Of a DNA stretch of 64,000 nucleotides, positions 8,471 through 17,386 are shown piece after piece. The position numbers and the translations under genes were made by a program. This DNA comes from Alphaproteobacteria bacterium (GTDB lineage Bacteria; Pseudomonadota; Alphaproteobacteria; Rickettsiales; SXRF01), in NCBI GenBank assembly GCA_025360605.1, contig JANYBV010000022.1, forward strand, positions 78,587 to 142,586, given 5' to 3'. Numbering within the stretch: the stretch's first letter is position 1; every line of letters begins with the position of its first letter. Below the pieces are notes generated by a model. That model had not been told where the DNA came from and did no database searches. It saw only the letters and a list, made by a program, of their open reading frames with translations.

Positions 8471-9681
8471 TGTTGCCATTACGCTGCGTTCAGGCTCCCC
8501 ACTGGGTATTATCCGGTGCAAAATATGATCTGGATTTTGTCAACAACCGCTATTGGGGCGGTGCAGTGGTGTATGGGGCATGTACCACATCGTATGGGCG
8601 CATCCAGTCGCTTGTCAGTGGGCCGCAAAATAGTGTTTCGGCTGCCTATGCTCCGGACAGTAACGGTTTGCTGGTTCCAACTGCTGTGTTTGTGCCGCGT
8701 ATCACCAAGGGATGTGGGCTATGGGCCAACAGGGCGTCCACCAACTCGGCGTTGTGGTGCCGCGACATGACCAACGTGGTATGGACGAAAACCAGCGTCA
8801 CCGCCACCAAAAACCAGACAGGTGCGGATGGTGTTGCCAATGCTGCGACCTCATTGACCGCCACCGCTGCCAACGGGACATGCCTGCAATCGATCACGCT
8901 GGCATCTGCCGCATCGGTAACTTCGGCGTATGTCAAACGCCTGACGGGCAGCGGGGTGATCAACATGACGCAGGATAACGGAACGACATGGACGGCGATT
9001 ACGTCCTCCATCAATTCCGGCGGTTATACGCAGGTGAAAGTGCCGAGCGCTACGGTGTTGAATCCTACGGTTGGATTCCAGATCGTGACGTCCGGTGATG
9101 CGATTGCCGTGGATTTTGTGCAGCAGGAAGGAGGCGTGTTACCTACGACTCCGTTGCTGACCACCAGTGCTGCGGTGGTGCGGTCGAACGAAGAACCATC
9201 GTTCAACGATCCGTCCGGTTCTTTTACCAGCGATGGCCTGCGCCTTATCAAAGAAGTGTTCGTCAATGGTTCGCCGTGGGCAGTGTGTGCGTCGTATTCC
9301 GGTTCTCCTGTAAGTAGTGGATTTCTGATTGCCAGCGACGGGCCACCCAGTATCGGTGGCGGTTGCGATGGCGGGGTGTTTAAGTTTCAGGGGGCTTCGA
9401 CTGTCAATACAGGTGTCAGTGGCCTCGGTAATATCAACAAGGTCTGCGGGCGCGTGAACGGGCAGGGGGCAATCGCCGTTATCAATGGCGGCGCACTGAG
9501 TTCCTATGCCACGGGCGGCACGAATGTTCCGCAAGCGTTAGGCACTGCTATTACCCATTGCGGGTTGGGTAATAATGGTGCCGGAACTTCTTATGGCCCG
9601 TTGGACGGGTACATATCGCGGTTGACGTTATGGTCCAACAATGTGCCGTCGGATGGCCAGATGATTGACTTTACACGATAA
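8470..9681 (+). CDS. Phage head-spike/tail-fibre-like protein with lectin-type C-terminus
   Basis: A 403-residue protein beginning MLPLRCVQAPHWVLSGAKYD. Residues 85-170 (GLWANRASTNSALWCRDM, then VWTKTSVTATKNQ and a repetitive Ala/Thr region) resemble phage head-spike fibre and tail fibre domains that place AsnXxxLxxSxDFxxxxW before a jelly-roll. Residues about 235-403 (EPSFNDPSGSFTSDGLRLIKE and the end LDGYISRLTLWSNNVPSDGQ) match the layout of concanavalin-like/laminin-G-like carbohydrate-binding modules at phage fibre tips. It is the last gene of the cassette, and 66 bp separate it from cobU. No portal, capsid, terminase or integrase is nearby. A role in binding surface polysaccharide is inferred from the fold only. 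Confidence 0.7.
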   Translation: MLPLRCVQAPHWVLSGAKYDLDFVNNRYWGGAVVYGACTTSYGRIQSLVSGPQNSVSAAYAPDSNGLLVPTAVFVPRITKGCGLWANRASTNSALWCRDMTNVVWTKTSVTATKNQTGADGVANAATSLTATAANGTCLQSITLASAASVTSAYVKRLTGSGVINMTQDNGTTWTAITSSINSGGYTQVKVPSATVLNPTVGFQIVTSGDAIAVDFVQQEGGVLPTTPLLTTSAAVVRSNEEPSFNDPSGSFTSDGLRLIKEVFVNGSPWAVCASYSGSPVSSGFLIASDGPPSIGGGCDGGVFKFQGASTVNTGVSGLGNINKVCGRVNGQGAIAVINGGALSSYATGGTNVPQALGTAITHCGLGNNGAGTSYGPLDGYISRLTLWSNNVPSDGQMIDFTR

Positions 9682-9747
9682 AATAATGCTGTGAGGCGCT
9701 AAGAATCATTGTTATACAGGAAGTCTCTAAATTACAGGAATGACTTC

Positions 9748-10269
9748 ATGTCTAAGGTAACGCTGGTTCTTGGCGGCGCGCGCTCCGGTAAAAGCAGCCA
9801 TGCAGAAATGCTGGCGGCGAAAACAGGCAGGCCGAAACTCTATCTCGCAACGGCGGAAGCTTTTGATGACGAAATGCGCGAGCGTATTGCGTTGCACCAG
9901 AAACGCCGTGGTGATGACTGGAATGCGGTTGAAGTACCAGTCAATATCGAGCAAACGCTTCTCTCTCCGCAACATAGTAATGCGGTGATACTGGTGGATT
10001 GCCTGACGCTGTGGCTTTCCAACCTTTTATGCCTTGAGCGTGATGTGGAATCACATACCCAACAGTTGCTGGAGAGTATTGCACACACCAAAGCGCAGGT
10101 TATTCTGGTGTCTAATGAGGTCGGGCAGGGAATTGTCCCCGACAACGCGCTCGCCCGCAGCTTCCGCGATCATGCCGGAATGTTGCACCAAAAAGTTGCT
10201 GCAGTTTGCGATACGGTGGTATGGATGGTAGCAGGTATTCCCACCATCATTAAAGGTTCCCATGACTGA
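9748..10269 (+). CDS. cobU: Adenosylcobinamide kinase / adenosylcobinamide-phosphate guanylyltransferase (CobU/CobP)
   Basis: CobU (CobP) phosphorylates adenosylcobinamide and then transfers GMP from GTP, giving adenosylcobinamide-GDP for the final ribazole attachment. The 173-residue product has the P-loop GGARSGKS at residues 8-15, a central LVDCLTLWLSNL and the SNEVGQGIVPDN segment with the family's Glu. The ATG at 9748 is preferred over an upstream TTG at 9709 because AGGAA lies 7 bases before it and the product then has the usual length. It opens the cobalamin cluster and overlaps cobO by 8 bases. Confidence 0.95.
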   Translation: MSKVTLVLGGARSGKSSHAEMLAAKTGRPKLYLATAEAFDDEMRERIALHQKRRGDDWNAVEVPVNIEQTLLSPQHSNAVILVDCLTLWLSNLLCLERDVESHTQQLLESIAHTKAQVILVSNEVGQGIVPDNALARSFRDHAGMLHQKVAAVCDTVVWMVAGIPTIIKGSHD

Positions 10270-10873
10270 TAGCGAAGAAGATATCAACCGCCGCCACAAA
10301 GAAAAAGCCGAAAAGCGCAAAGCGTTTCAGGACAAACTCGTCAGTCAGGCCGATAAGAAAAAACACCTGCTGATGGTGTATACCGGCACGGGAAAAGGCA
10401 AATCCACTGCCGCCTTTGGTACGATGCTGCGCGCATTGGGCCATGGCCACAAGGTGGGGGTGGTGCAGTTCATTAAGGGGGCATGGTCGACCGGTGAACA
10501 AAAAGCACTGGCTACGTTTGATAATCTGGTCACCTACGAGGTGGCGGGTGAAGGCTTTACTTGGGATACGCAGGACCGCGCGCGCGATATCGCCAAAGCG
10601 CGTGAGGCGTGGGTACTGGCGCTGGCCATGATACGTGACACGTCCTACCATCTGGTAGTTCTGGATGAGCTGAATATCGTGCTGCGTTATGATTACCTTC
10701 CGGTGGAAGAAGTGGTTGCTGCTCTTGCCGGACGCGCCAACCATGTGATCGTCACCGGACGTAATGCCCCGCAGCCGCTCATTGACAGTGCCGATCTGGT
10801 GACGGAAATGAAACTCGTCAAGCATCCGTTCCGCGAGCAGGGAGTGATGGCGCAGGAAGGCATCGAGTTTTAG
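10262..10873 (+). CDS. cobO: Cob(I)yrinic acid a,c-diamide adenosyltransferase
   Basis: This ATP:corrinoid adenosyltransferase attaches the 5'-deoxyadenosyl ligand to cobalt(I) corrinoids. The 203-residue protein is of the CobO/BtuR/CobA type. It has a charged N-terminal helix (residues 1-33), P-loop YTGTGKGKSTAAFG near residues 40-53, HGHKVGVVQFIKG, and the LDELN-type Walker B (VVLDELNIVLRY). Its start overlaps the cobU end by 8 bases, and only 3 bases separate its stop from cobQ, so the three are one transcription unit. Confidence 0.96.
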   Translation: MTDSEEDINRRHKEKAEKRKAFQDKLVSQADKKKHLLMVYTGTGKGKSTAAFGTMLRALGHGHKVGVVQFIKGAWSTGEQKALATFDNLVTYEVAGEGFTWDTQDRARDIAKAREAWVLALAMIRDTSYHLVVLDELNIVLRYDYLPVEEVVAALAGRANHVIVTGRNAPQPLIDSADLVTEMKLVKHPFREQGVMAQEGIEF

Positions 10874-10876
10874 CGC

Positions 10877-12340
10877 ATGGCTGCCGCATCCATCATGTTT
10901 CAGGGCACAGGTTCGGATGTTGGCAAATCGCTGGTGGTGGCGGGTTTATGCCGCTTGTTGCACCGCAAAGGATTACGTGTATCACCTTTTAAAGCGCAGA
11001 ACATGTCGAACAATGCCGCAGTTACGCCGGATGGCGGTGAGATTGGCCGCGCACAATGGTTGCAGGCGCTGGCGGCGGGAATCACGCCTTCGGTTGATAT
11101 GAATCCGATATTGTTGAAACCGCAATCCGACCGCACGAGTCAGGTGATTGTGCATGGGAAGGTGCATGCCACCATGGGGGCAGTGGAGTATCAGGCAACG
11201 CGGCTACAATATCTGCCGAAAGTGCTGGAGAGTTACCACGCACTGACGGCACAATCCGACATTGTGTTAGTGGAAGGAGCGGGCAGCCCCGCCGAAATCA
11301 ACCTGCGTGAAAACGATATTGCCAACATGGGGTTTGCGCGCGCGGCGAATTGCCCCGTTATCATGATCGGGGATATTGAACGCGGTGGCGTTATTGCCAG
11401 TATCGTTGGCACGCATACCGTGTTAGCGGATGAAGACAAGGCGATGATTCGCGGATTTTTTATCAATAAATTCCGTGGTGACCCGCGACTATTCTATAAT
11501 GGCGCAAAGGCCATCGAATCCTTTACGCAATGGCCGTATCTGGGTTTGGTGCCGTATCATCCCGAGCTGTCAAAGCTGCCGCAGGAAGATTCCATGGCGC
11601 TGGCGAAAATCAAAAACAGCACACAGTCCGGCATTCATATCGTGGTGCTGGTGTGTCCGCATATCGCCAATTACGACGACATTGACCCGCTGGCGAATGA
11701 AGCGAATGTAAAATTGACATGGTGCAGGGCGGGCGATGTTATTCCGGCGGATGCCGACCTCGTGATTCTGGCGGGGAGCAAATCCACCATTGCCGATCTG
11801 GCGTTTATACGTGAGCAGGGCTGGGATATCGACCTCATGGCGCATTACCGCCGTGGTGGGCGCGTTCTCGGAATATGCGGCGGGTACCAGATGCTGGGTA
11901 AAATAGTCTCTGACCCATACGGCGTTGAAGGGCCTGCGCAGGAGGTGCGAGGGCTTGGGTTGTTGAATATTGCTACGGTTTTTACCAAAGAAAAAACCGT
12001 CACACCGTGGCAGGGTACGGTTGGCGGCAACACCATCAACGGGTATGAAATTCACATGGGAATGAGCGTGGGTGAGGATTGCAAACGCCCCATGCTTTCA
12101 GGCACGAAAGGCAACGAAGGGGCGATTTCGCCTGATGGGCTGGTGTGCGGTAGTTATGTCCACGGCTTGTTTGCCAACGATGGTTTCCGCCACCAGTTTT
12201 TATCGGTGTGGGGACAGTCCGCGTCTTCGTATGCGTATAACGCACACATGCAGCATGTGCTGGATGGCTGGGCGGATGTGCTGGAAAATGCCCTCGCGGT
12301 GGACCAGCTTATAGCAATTGCAAAGCCAGTAGCGCCATAA
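10877..12340 (+). CDS. cobQ: Cobyric acid synthase
   Basis: CobQ amidates side chains b, d, e and g of adenosylcobyrinic acid a,c-diamide using glutamine and ATP. The 487-residue protein has an N-terminal dethiobiotin-synthetase-like ATPase domain with MFQGTGSDVGKS (P-loop) and FKAQNMSNNA. A C-terminal triad glutaminase domain follows, with the nucleophile motif LGICGGYQMLG and the YEIHMG/SYVHGLF segment containing the catalytic His. Length is normal. Its last 32 bases overlap the oppositely oriented cbiB. Confidence 0.97.
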   Translation: MAAASIMFQGTGSDVGKSLVVAGLCRLLHRKGLRVSPFKAQNMSNNAAVTPDGGEIGRAQWLQALAAGITPSVDMNPILLKPQSDRTSQVIVHGKVHATMGAVEYQATRLQYLPKVLESYHALTAQSDIVLVEGAGSPAEINLRENDIANMGFARAANCPVIMIGDIERGGVIASIVGTHTVLADEDKAMIRGFFINKFRGDPRLFYNGAKAIESFTQWPYLGLVPYHPELSKLPQEDSMALAKIKNSTQSGIHIVVLVCPHIANYDDIDPLANEANVKLTWCRAGDVIPADADLVILAGSKSTIADLAFIREQGWDIDLMAHYRRGGRVLGICGGYQMLGKIVSDPYGVEGPAQEVRGLGLLNIATVFTKEKTVTPWQGTVGGNTINGYEIHMGMSVGEDCKRPMLSGTKGNEGAISPDGLVCGSYVHGLFANDGFRHQFLSVWGQSASSYAYNAHMQHVLDGWADVLENALAVDQLIAIAKPVAP

Positions 12341-13235
12341 ACCAGAGTATGGTGTTAGCACCGACGTAAATGTCTAACGCTTTTTCCAGATGTGCGATGC
12401 TTATGGCATCGGTGCCGTCGCCGATGGTGGCGGAGGTGTGCGTAACACCATCATAGGTATTGGTGCCGCCCAGCGTCACGTTTAACGCGCCTGCCATGGC
12501 GGCTTCCGGCCAGCCGGCATTCGGGGAAGCGTGGTTAGAGGCATAGCAAAACATACAGCGCAGCGCATCCAGCGAACCGGCGGCGAGGGCAATCAGCATT
12601 CCGCTGATGCGTGCGGGAATCAAATTGGCGATGTCGTCGATGCGCGCTGCTGCCCAACCGAAGGCGCGGTAGCGTTCGTCTTTATGCCCGATCATGCTGT
12701 CGGCGGTGTTGATGGCTTTATAACAGGCAATGCCAGGTAAACCGAAACACACTGCCCAGAAGATCGGGGCGACTACGCCGTCGCTGAAACTTTCCGACAG
12801 GCTTTCTATCGCGGCACGCGATACACCCGATGCATCGAGGTTATGTACGTCCCGCCCGACGATGCGGCTTACTTTCTCACGCGCTGTTTCAATGTTTTTA
12901 TGTGTGAGCGCATCATATACCTCATACACATGGTCATATAAGCTGCGTGTGGCGAGCAGGGAGGAAAAACAGATCACCCGTACGACATCGCCAAACTGCC
13001 TGAGTGCCAGCGAAGCGCCAATGGTTAGTGCCAGCAGGATAACCATCGTCAATATGCCAAATAAATATTGTAAATAGAGTGGCTTGTTATGGTGATTGAA
13101 GTTTTGTTCCAAAAACGATATGCATGCACCTATCCATACGACCGGATGACGGATGCGCTGAAACAGCCCTTTAGGATAGCCAAAGGCTATTTCTATAAGG
13201 AACGAGCATAGCAAAATAATCAGACGATGTGCCAT
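12309..13235 (-). CDS. cbiB: Adenosylcobinamide-phosphate synthase (CbiB)
   Basis: CbiB (CobD in Pseudomonas nomenclature) is an integral membrane enzyme that joins cobyric acid to aminopropanol phosphate. The 308-residue product has several hydrophobic helices and the conserved segments RHPVVWIG near the N-terminus, SLSESFSDGVVAPIFW, and TADSMIGHKDERYRAFGWAA. It lies on the minus strand between plus-strand cobQ, whose 3' end it overlaps by 32 bases, and cobD, whose start codon is only 2 bp from its own. Its promoter and ribosome site must therefore sit inside cobD. Confidence 0.95.
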   Translation of the reverse strand: MAHRLIILLCSFLIEIAFGYPKGLFQRIRHPVVWIGACISFLEQNFNHHNKPLYLQYLFGILTMVILLALTIGASLALRQFGDVVRVICFSSLLATRSLYDHVYEVYDALTHKNIETAREKVSRIVGRDVHNLDASGVSRAAIESLSESFSDGVVAPIFWAVCFGLPGIACYKAINTADSMIGHKDERYRAFGWAAARIDDIANLIPARISGMLIALAAGSLDALRCMFCYASNHASPNAGWPEAAMAGALNVTLGGTNTYDGVTHTSATIGDGTDAISIAHLEKALDIYVGANTILWFMALLALQLL

Positions 13236-13237
13236 AG

Positions 13238-14266
13238 ATGCGGAAAACTAGTACAGAACTCACACAATATCAACATGGCGGCAATCTTTCGTGGGTCAGG
13301 GAGCATTATCCCTACGCGCCCACCCCGCTGATGGATCTTTCGACGTGCATCAACCCTTACGGGTATCCGTTGCCAGCTCCCGAAAGCCACTGGAATTATG
13401 AATTGCCGGATGTAACCTATATGGCAAACGCACATGAGGCGGTGGCGCAGTTTCTGGGTTTGAGGGATGAGGTTAATGTTGCACTCGGTTCCGGCATGCA
13501 GCCGCTGATGGTTATGCTGGCGAGCTTGCGGCTTTCGTATCATGGCAAAGCGCGTGTGGCGTTGTTGTCGCCCACCTATGTCGAACATGAGCGCGTGTGG
13601 GGGCAATTAGGTCATGAGTGTTTTGTATGTGATGAGTTGAACGCTATCAAAGCCGATGTGTTGATCGTCTGTAACCCGAATAATCCCGACGCACGCCGCT
13701 ATACGGCAGTGGAGCTGAAGCAGTTAGCCGACACGTTGGCGCGGCAAGATGGTTGGCTGATTGTCGATGAATCGTTTGGCGATCTGGAACCGCAGGCAAG
13801 TATGGTCAGGGAGGTTCACTATCATAATAACCTCATTGTCATGCGCTCGTTCGGCAAGTTTTTTGGTGTAGCGGGACTCCGTGTCAGCGCGGCGGTTGCG
13901 GATGGAAAACTTATAGAGGCGCTGCGAACGCTTAGCGGCCCATGGCCCATTTCCACCACGGCGTGTCACCAATTGCCGCGTATGCTGAAAGATACGGCGT
14001 GGGTGAAGGATATGCGCGAGCGCTTGCACACAGAGGCCGAGCAGTGGCACGGGGTGTTGAAAAACAATTTTGCTATCGTGGGGCATACGCCGTTATTCAC
14101 TTTGGTAGACATGCCGGATGCGAAAACGTGTTTCGAGCGGCTGGCCGCGCAGGGAATTTTAGTACGGAAGTTTGAGTGTAACCCGCGCTGGCTGCGTTTG
14201 GGGCTTCCTGATGAGGCGCACGTGTCGCGGCTGGTAAATGCATTCGAAGAGTGCTTCGTGTCATGA
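13238..14266 (+). CDS. cobD: Threonine-phosphate decarboxylase (CobD/CobC family)
   Basis: A pyridoxal-phosphate enzyme that makes (R)-1-aminopropan-2-yl phosphate, the linker used by CbiB. The 342-residue fold type I aminotransferase shows HGGNL near the N-terminus, DLSTCINPYGYP, the VCNPNNPDA loop, VDESFGDLEPQ with the PLP-binding Asp, and the Schiff-base Lys in RSFGKFFGVAGLR. The ATG at 13238 is the only start that preserves HGGNL, so the 2-bp spacing to the cbiB start is real. Its stop overlaps the next gene (ATGA at 14263). Confidence 0.93.
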   Translation: MRKTSTELTQYQHGGNLSWVREHYPYAPTPLMDLSTCINPYGYPLPAPESHWNYELPDVTYMANAHEAVAQFLGLRDEVNVALGSGMQPLMVMLASLRLSYHGKARVALLSPTYVEHERVWGQLGHECFVCDELNAIKADVLIVCNPNNPDARRYTAVELKQLADTLARQDGWLIVDESFGDLEPQASMVREVHYHNNLIVMRSFGKFFGVAGLRVSAAVADGKLIEALRTLSGPWPISTTACHQLPRMLKDTAWVKDMRERLHTEAEQWHGVLKNNFAIVGHTPLFTLVDMPDAKTCFERLAAQGILVRKFECNPRWLRLGLPDEAHVSRLVNAFEECFVS

Positions 14267-14841
14267 CACAGCTTTGGTGGGTCCGGCACTTGCCGGTCAG
14301 TGTAACGGGGTGTTACATTGGGCAGAGTGATGTGGAGGCGGTGATTCCGTCACACACGTCCGGTCTTACCAAATTACTTCCCGTAAACGATGCAGTCTGG
14401 TTTGCCAGCCCGCTGAAACGTGCCGTGGCCACCGCGCAGTGGCTCAATCCTTTGGCGTATGTACAAACGGTTCCGGAATTAAAAGAACAGAATTTTGGCA
14501 CGTGGGAAGGCAAAAGTTACGATCAGGTCTGGCGTGAGCATGAGCATCATCACGACTGGTCGCAGCCGGAACATTTGCAGCCACCTGAAGGCGAAAGCTT
14601 TACACGCGTGTGCGAGCGCGTGGACGGCTGGCTGAATGCCATGCTTGAGTCACTGGCAGGACGTTCCATCGTCATTGTGGCGCATGCGGGGGTCATTCGT
14701 GCCGGATTACGCCATGCGGTCGGCCTTTCCCATGCGCAGGCATTAAAGATGCATATCGATTATACCAGCATCACGCATGTTAGCTATTATGCCGCCGAGG
14801 CTGGCAATGCCCGCGTGGAGTACGTCAACCGCCTAGGTTAA
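14263..14841 (+). CDS. cobC: Histidine phosphatase family protein, probable alpha-ribazole phosphatase
   Basis: A phosphoglycerate-mutase-like phosphatase of 192 residues, expected to remove the phosphate of alpha-ribazole phosphate or of adenosylcobalamin 5'-phosphate. The phospho-His motif is degenerate, WVRHLP instead of RHG, with Arg8-His9 retained. Other catalytic parts are SPLKRAVATA, the Glu in EQNFGTWEGKSYD, and IVIVAHAGVIRAGL with the second His. The ATG at 14263 overlaps the cobD stop; a GTG at 14251 is less likely. Its 3' end overlaps cobS by 9 bases. Assignment to this pathway step rests on context. Confidence 0.85.
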   Translation: MTQLWWVRHLPVSVTGCYIGQSDVEAVIPSHTSGLTKLLPVNDAVWFASPLKRAVATAQWLNPLAYVQTVPELKEQNFGTWEGKSYDQVWREHEHHHDWSQPEHLQPPEGESFTRVCERVDGWLNAMLESLAGRSIVIVAHAGVIRAGLRHAVGLSHAQALKMHIDYTSITHVSYYAAEAGNARVEYVNRLG

Positions 14842-15591
14842 TAAGCTGCTACCCAAGATCACCAGTAGAACCGTTTCGGTGATTTGCTGCGTGGCTCCCA
14901 GCACATCACCGGTGATGCCGCCAAAATGTTTCACCGCCACGCGCCCGACGAGCAGGGTGGATAATGCTGCAATGCAAAAACAGAGGATGGTGTATTGTGG
15001 CTGGAGCAAAATTGCCAAAGGCATACTCCCGATAGCAACTGCCAGTAGCATGTGATTGCGTGTTGGTTTTCCGGCATGAGCAGCCAAGCCTTCTGTGCGG
15101 GCAGAGGGGAAATGATACAGCGAAAACACCATACCAGCGCGGCTGAGTGAGGCAGCTCCGGCAATCACCAGCAGGGTTTCATAACTGGCGGAAAAAATGG
15201 CGAGTGCATTGGCGCGAAGGCACAGGATGATAATCAGTGCAATGACCCCGTAGCTGCCGATGCGGCTGTCTTTCATGATGGCGAGTTTTTCATCTTGGGT
15301 GCGGCCATGGGCGAGGCCGTCGGCCATGTCGGCCAACCCATCCTCATGCAACCCGCCCGTCAGTAGCAGATAAAAACTGACGGCTGCCCAGCTGGCAATG
15401 GTAGAAGAAATGCCCAGAGTGATGGCAAGAATGTATACGCCTGCGGCTAATGCCCCCAGAATGATGCCAACGACAGGAAAAGCCCATGCGGCCTGTGCTA
15501 ATGGATTTTCCCAATTTTGACGATCGGCCAAACGCTTAGGCAGCGGTATACGCGACAAAAAACTTAGAGCTAGCCAGAATCCACTTATCAT
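14833..15591 (-). CDS. cobS: Adenosylcobinamide-GDP ribazoletransferase (cobalamin synthase)
   Basis: CobS (CobV) is a polytopic membrane enzyme that joins adenosylcobinamide-GDP with alpha-ribazole phosphate to complete the nucleotide loop. The 252-residue protein starts WLALSFLSRIPLP and has the acidic motif GGLHEDGLADMADGLAHG, thought to bind metal and substrate, followed by several hydrophobic helices and the late segment GGITGDVLGATQQ. It is encoded opposite to its neighbours. It overlaps cobC at the 3' end and has 49 bp to the divergent cobT start. Confidence 0.95.
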   Translation of the reverse strand: MISGFWLALSFLSRIPLPKRLADRQNWENPLAQAAWAFPVVGIILGALAAGVYILAITLGISSTIASWAAVSFYLLLTGGLHEDGLADMADGLAHGRTQDEKLAIMKDSRIGSYGVIALIIILCLRANALAIFSASYETLLVIAGAASLSRAGMVFSLYHFPSARTEGLAAHAGKPTRNHMLLAVAIGSMPLAILLQPQYTILCFCIAALSTLLVGRVAVKHFGGITGDVLGATQQITETVLLVILGSSLLT

Positions 15592-15640
15592 AGTTAATTA
15601 GTTTAGTGATTCATCCCGCATTGTAAAATGGTAAATACAC

Positions 15641-16678
15641 ATGACCAAACGCACCGACCAAGACCTGAAAATCGCTTATGCTAGCCTTTCGGCGTTCGAT
15701 AAAAAATTCGAACTTCAGGCACTCCAGCACTCCGACCAGCTCACCAAGCCGCAAGGCTCGCTTGGCAGGCTGGAAGATATTGCGGTGTGGATGTGTGGCT
15801 GGCAGCGCACCCTGACACCGCGTGACGGTAAAGCCTATACGCTGATTTTCGCGGGCAACCACGGCGTGACAAAGCAAGGTGTTTCTGCCTTTCCGGCGGA
15901 AGTGACGGTGCAGATGGTGGCCAATTTTGCGAATGGCGGCGCGGCGATCAACCAGTTATGCAAGGCGATTCCCTCAACGCTGCGGGTGATTCCCCTGAGC
16001 TTGGATAAACCAACGCAGGATTTTACCGTCGCTCCCGCCATGACCGCCGAGGAGTGCGCGGAAGCCTTCGATATTGGCGCGCAGAGCGTGCCGGATGATG
16101 CTGACATCGTTATTTTAGGAGAAATGGGTATCGGTAATACCACAGCGGCGGCGGCCGTTGCCTGCGCGGTTGCGGGTGGCGCGGCGCATGATTGGGTGGG
16201 CAGCGGAACAGGTATTGATACCGATACACTCATTCGCAAAAGGCAGGTAGTGGATAAAGCTATTGCATTACACCGTGGAAAATTAACCGGCGCACTTGCT
16301 ATTTTACAGCATGTGGGCGGCCGTGAACTGGCTGCGATTGCCGGAGCGGTGTGGAGAGCGCGTGAGCTGGGCATTCCGGTGATTCTGGATGGGTATGTGG
16401 TGAGTGCTGCTGCGGCAGCGCTGACGCAGGTTCATCCTGACATGTTGGCACACTGTCTGGCGGGGCATAAATCTGTCGAAATCGGGCATCAGCGTTTGCT
16501 GGATGCGCTGAAAATGAAACCGTTGCTCGATCTCAACATGAGATTAGGGGAAGGCAGTGGTGCCCAGCTTGCATTGGCTGTGGTCAGGGCGGCGGTGGCG
16601 GCCTTCACCCAGATGGCAACCTTTGCTTCGGCACAGGTGGCGGGCAAAGACACTGCGGTTGCGGATAAAGTAGCCTGA
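15641..16678 (+). CDS. cobT: Nicotinate-nucleotide-dimethylbenzimidazole phosphoribosyltransferase
   Basis: CobT (CobU in Pseudomonas nomenclature) exchanges the base of nicotinate mononucleotide for 5,6-dimethylbenzimidazole, yielding alpha-ribazole phosphate. The 345-residue product has normal length with KPQGSLGRLE near the N-terminus, FAGNHGVTKQGVSAFP, the GEMGIGNTTAAAA phosphate loop, and the catalytic Glu in LGEGSGAQLA. One base separates it from bluB, which makes its base substrate, so the two are cotranscribed. Confidence 0.97.
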   Translation: MTKRTDQDLKIAYASLSAFDKKFELQALQHSDQLTKPQGSLGRLEDIAVWMCGWQRTLTPRDGKAYTLIFAGNHGVTKQGVSAFPAEVTVQMVANFANGGAAINQLCKAIPSTLRVIPLSLDKPTQDFTVAPAMTAEECAEAFDIGAQSVPDDADIVILGEMGIGNTTAAAAVACAVAGGAAHDWVGSGTGIDTDTLIRKRQVVDKAIALHRGKLTGALAILQHVGGRELAAIAGAVWRARELGIPVILDGYVVSAAAAALTQVHPDMLAHCLAGHKSVEIGHQRLLDALKMKPLLDLNMRLGEGSGAQLALAVVRAAVAAFTQMATFASAQVAGKDTAVADKVA

Positions 16679-16679
16679 G

Positions 16680-17351
16680 ATGGAATTGCCGCACGCATTT
16701 AGCAAAGAAGAACGCGAAGCCGTCTATCGTGCGATAAGCCAGCGCCGTGATATACGGCGTTTCCGCTCTGACCCGATAGCTCCGGAAGTGATAAACAATA
16801 TTTTGCGGGCAGGAGCCTGTGCGCCTTCGGTTGGCTATATGCAGCCGACCAATTTTATCCTGATTCAAAATGGCGATACGCGCCGCGCCATCCATCAGGA
16901 ATTTGTAAAAGCTAATGATGCGGCGGTGGGCATGTTTCCGCCGGAGCGTCAGGACAGCTATGCCAAGCTGAAGCTGGAAGGGATTTTAGACTCCTACCTT
17001 AATATTTGCGTGACGTGTGACCGCAGCCGTTTTGGGCCGGTGGTGTTGGGGCGCACCGCCCAGCCGGATATGGATATTTACAGCACCGTATGCGCCGTTC
17101 AGAACCTCTGGCTGGCCGCGCGTGCCGAGGGGGTGGGAATGGGCTGGGTCAGCATCATCACGATCGAGGCACTGCAACGCATCCTGAAATTGCCGGAACA
17201 TGTGCTGCCGGTGGCGTATTTATGTGTCGGGCATACGGATGCATTCGCCCCTGTTCCGGAGCTGAAAACCCTAGGCTGGCTGCCGGAAATCCCGCCTGAC
17301 GAGCTAGTGTTTTACGACCACTGGGGGAACATGGCTCCTGAAAAAGCCTAA
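16680..17351 (+). CDS. bluB: 5,6-dimethylbenzimidazole synthase BluB
   Basis: BluB is a flavin-destroying nitroreductase-fold enzyme that converts reduced FMN and oxygen into 5,6-dimethylbenzimidazole, the lower base of B12. The 223-residue protein shows the FMN-phosphate contact RRDIRRFRSDP near the N-terminus, APSVGYMQPTNFIL, QDSYAKLKLEGI and ARAEGVGMGWVSI. The reaction needs oxygen, consistent with the oxygen-dependent corrin pathway around it. It ends the upstream cob operon; a new promoter begins 5 bp after its stop. Confidence 0.96.
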   Translation: MELPHAFSKEEREAVYRAISQRRDIRRFRSDPIAPEVINNILRAGACAPSVGYMQPTNFILIQNGDTRRAIHQEFVKANDAAVGMFPPERQDSYAKLKLEGILDSYLNICVTCDRSRFGPVVLGRTAQPDMDIYSTVCAVQNLWLAARAEGVGMGWVSIITIEALQRILKLPEHVLPVAYLCVGHTDAFAPVPELKTLGWLPEIPPDELVFYDHWGNMAPEKA

Positions 17352-17355
17352 ATCA

Positions 17356-17385
17356 TTGACAGATCAATAATAGTCCCACTATAAC
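17356..17385 (+). promoter_or_regulatory. Sigma-70-type promoter upstream of the B12 riboswitch
   Basis: TTGACA (17356-17361) and TATAAC (17380-17385) are separated by 18 bases and sit between the bluB stop and the riboswitch. The predicted start of transcription is near 17392, which places the whole aptamer in the leader. These are the strongest promoter hexamers noticed in the window. Confidence 0.8.
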
Positions 17386-17386
17386 A

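Noticed and set aside
9682..9747. Second copy of the tRNA-Arg end flanking the phage-like cassette
   Set aside because: I looked for the tRNA-Arg 3' sequence after the last cassette gene and found none, so integration at that tRNA is not supported.
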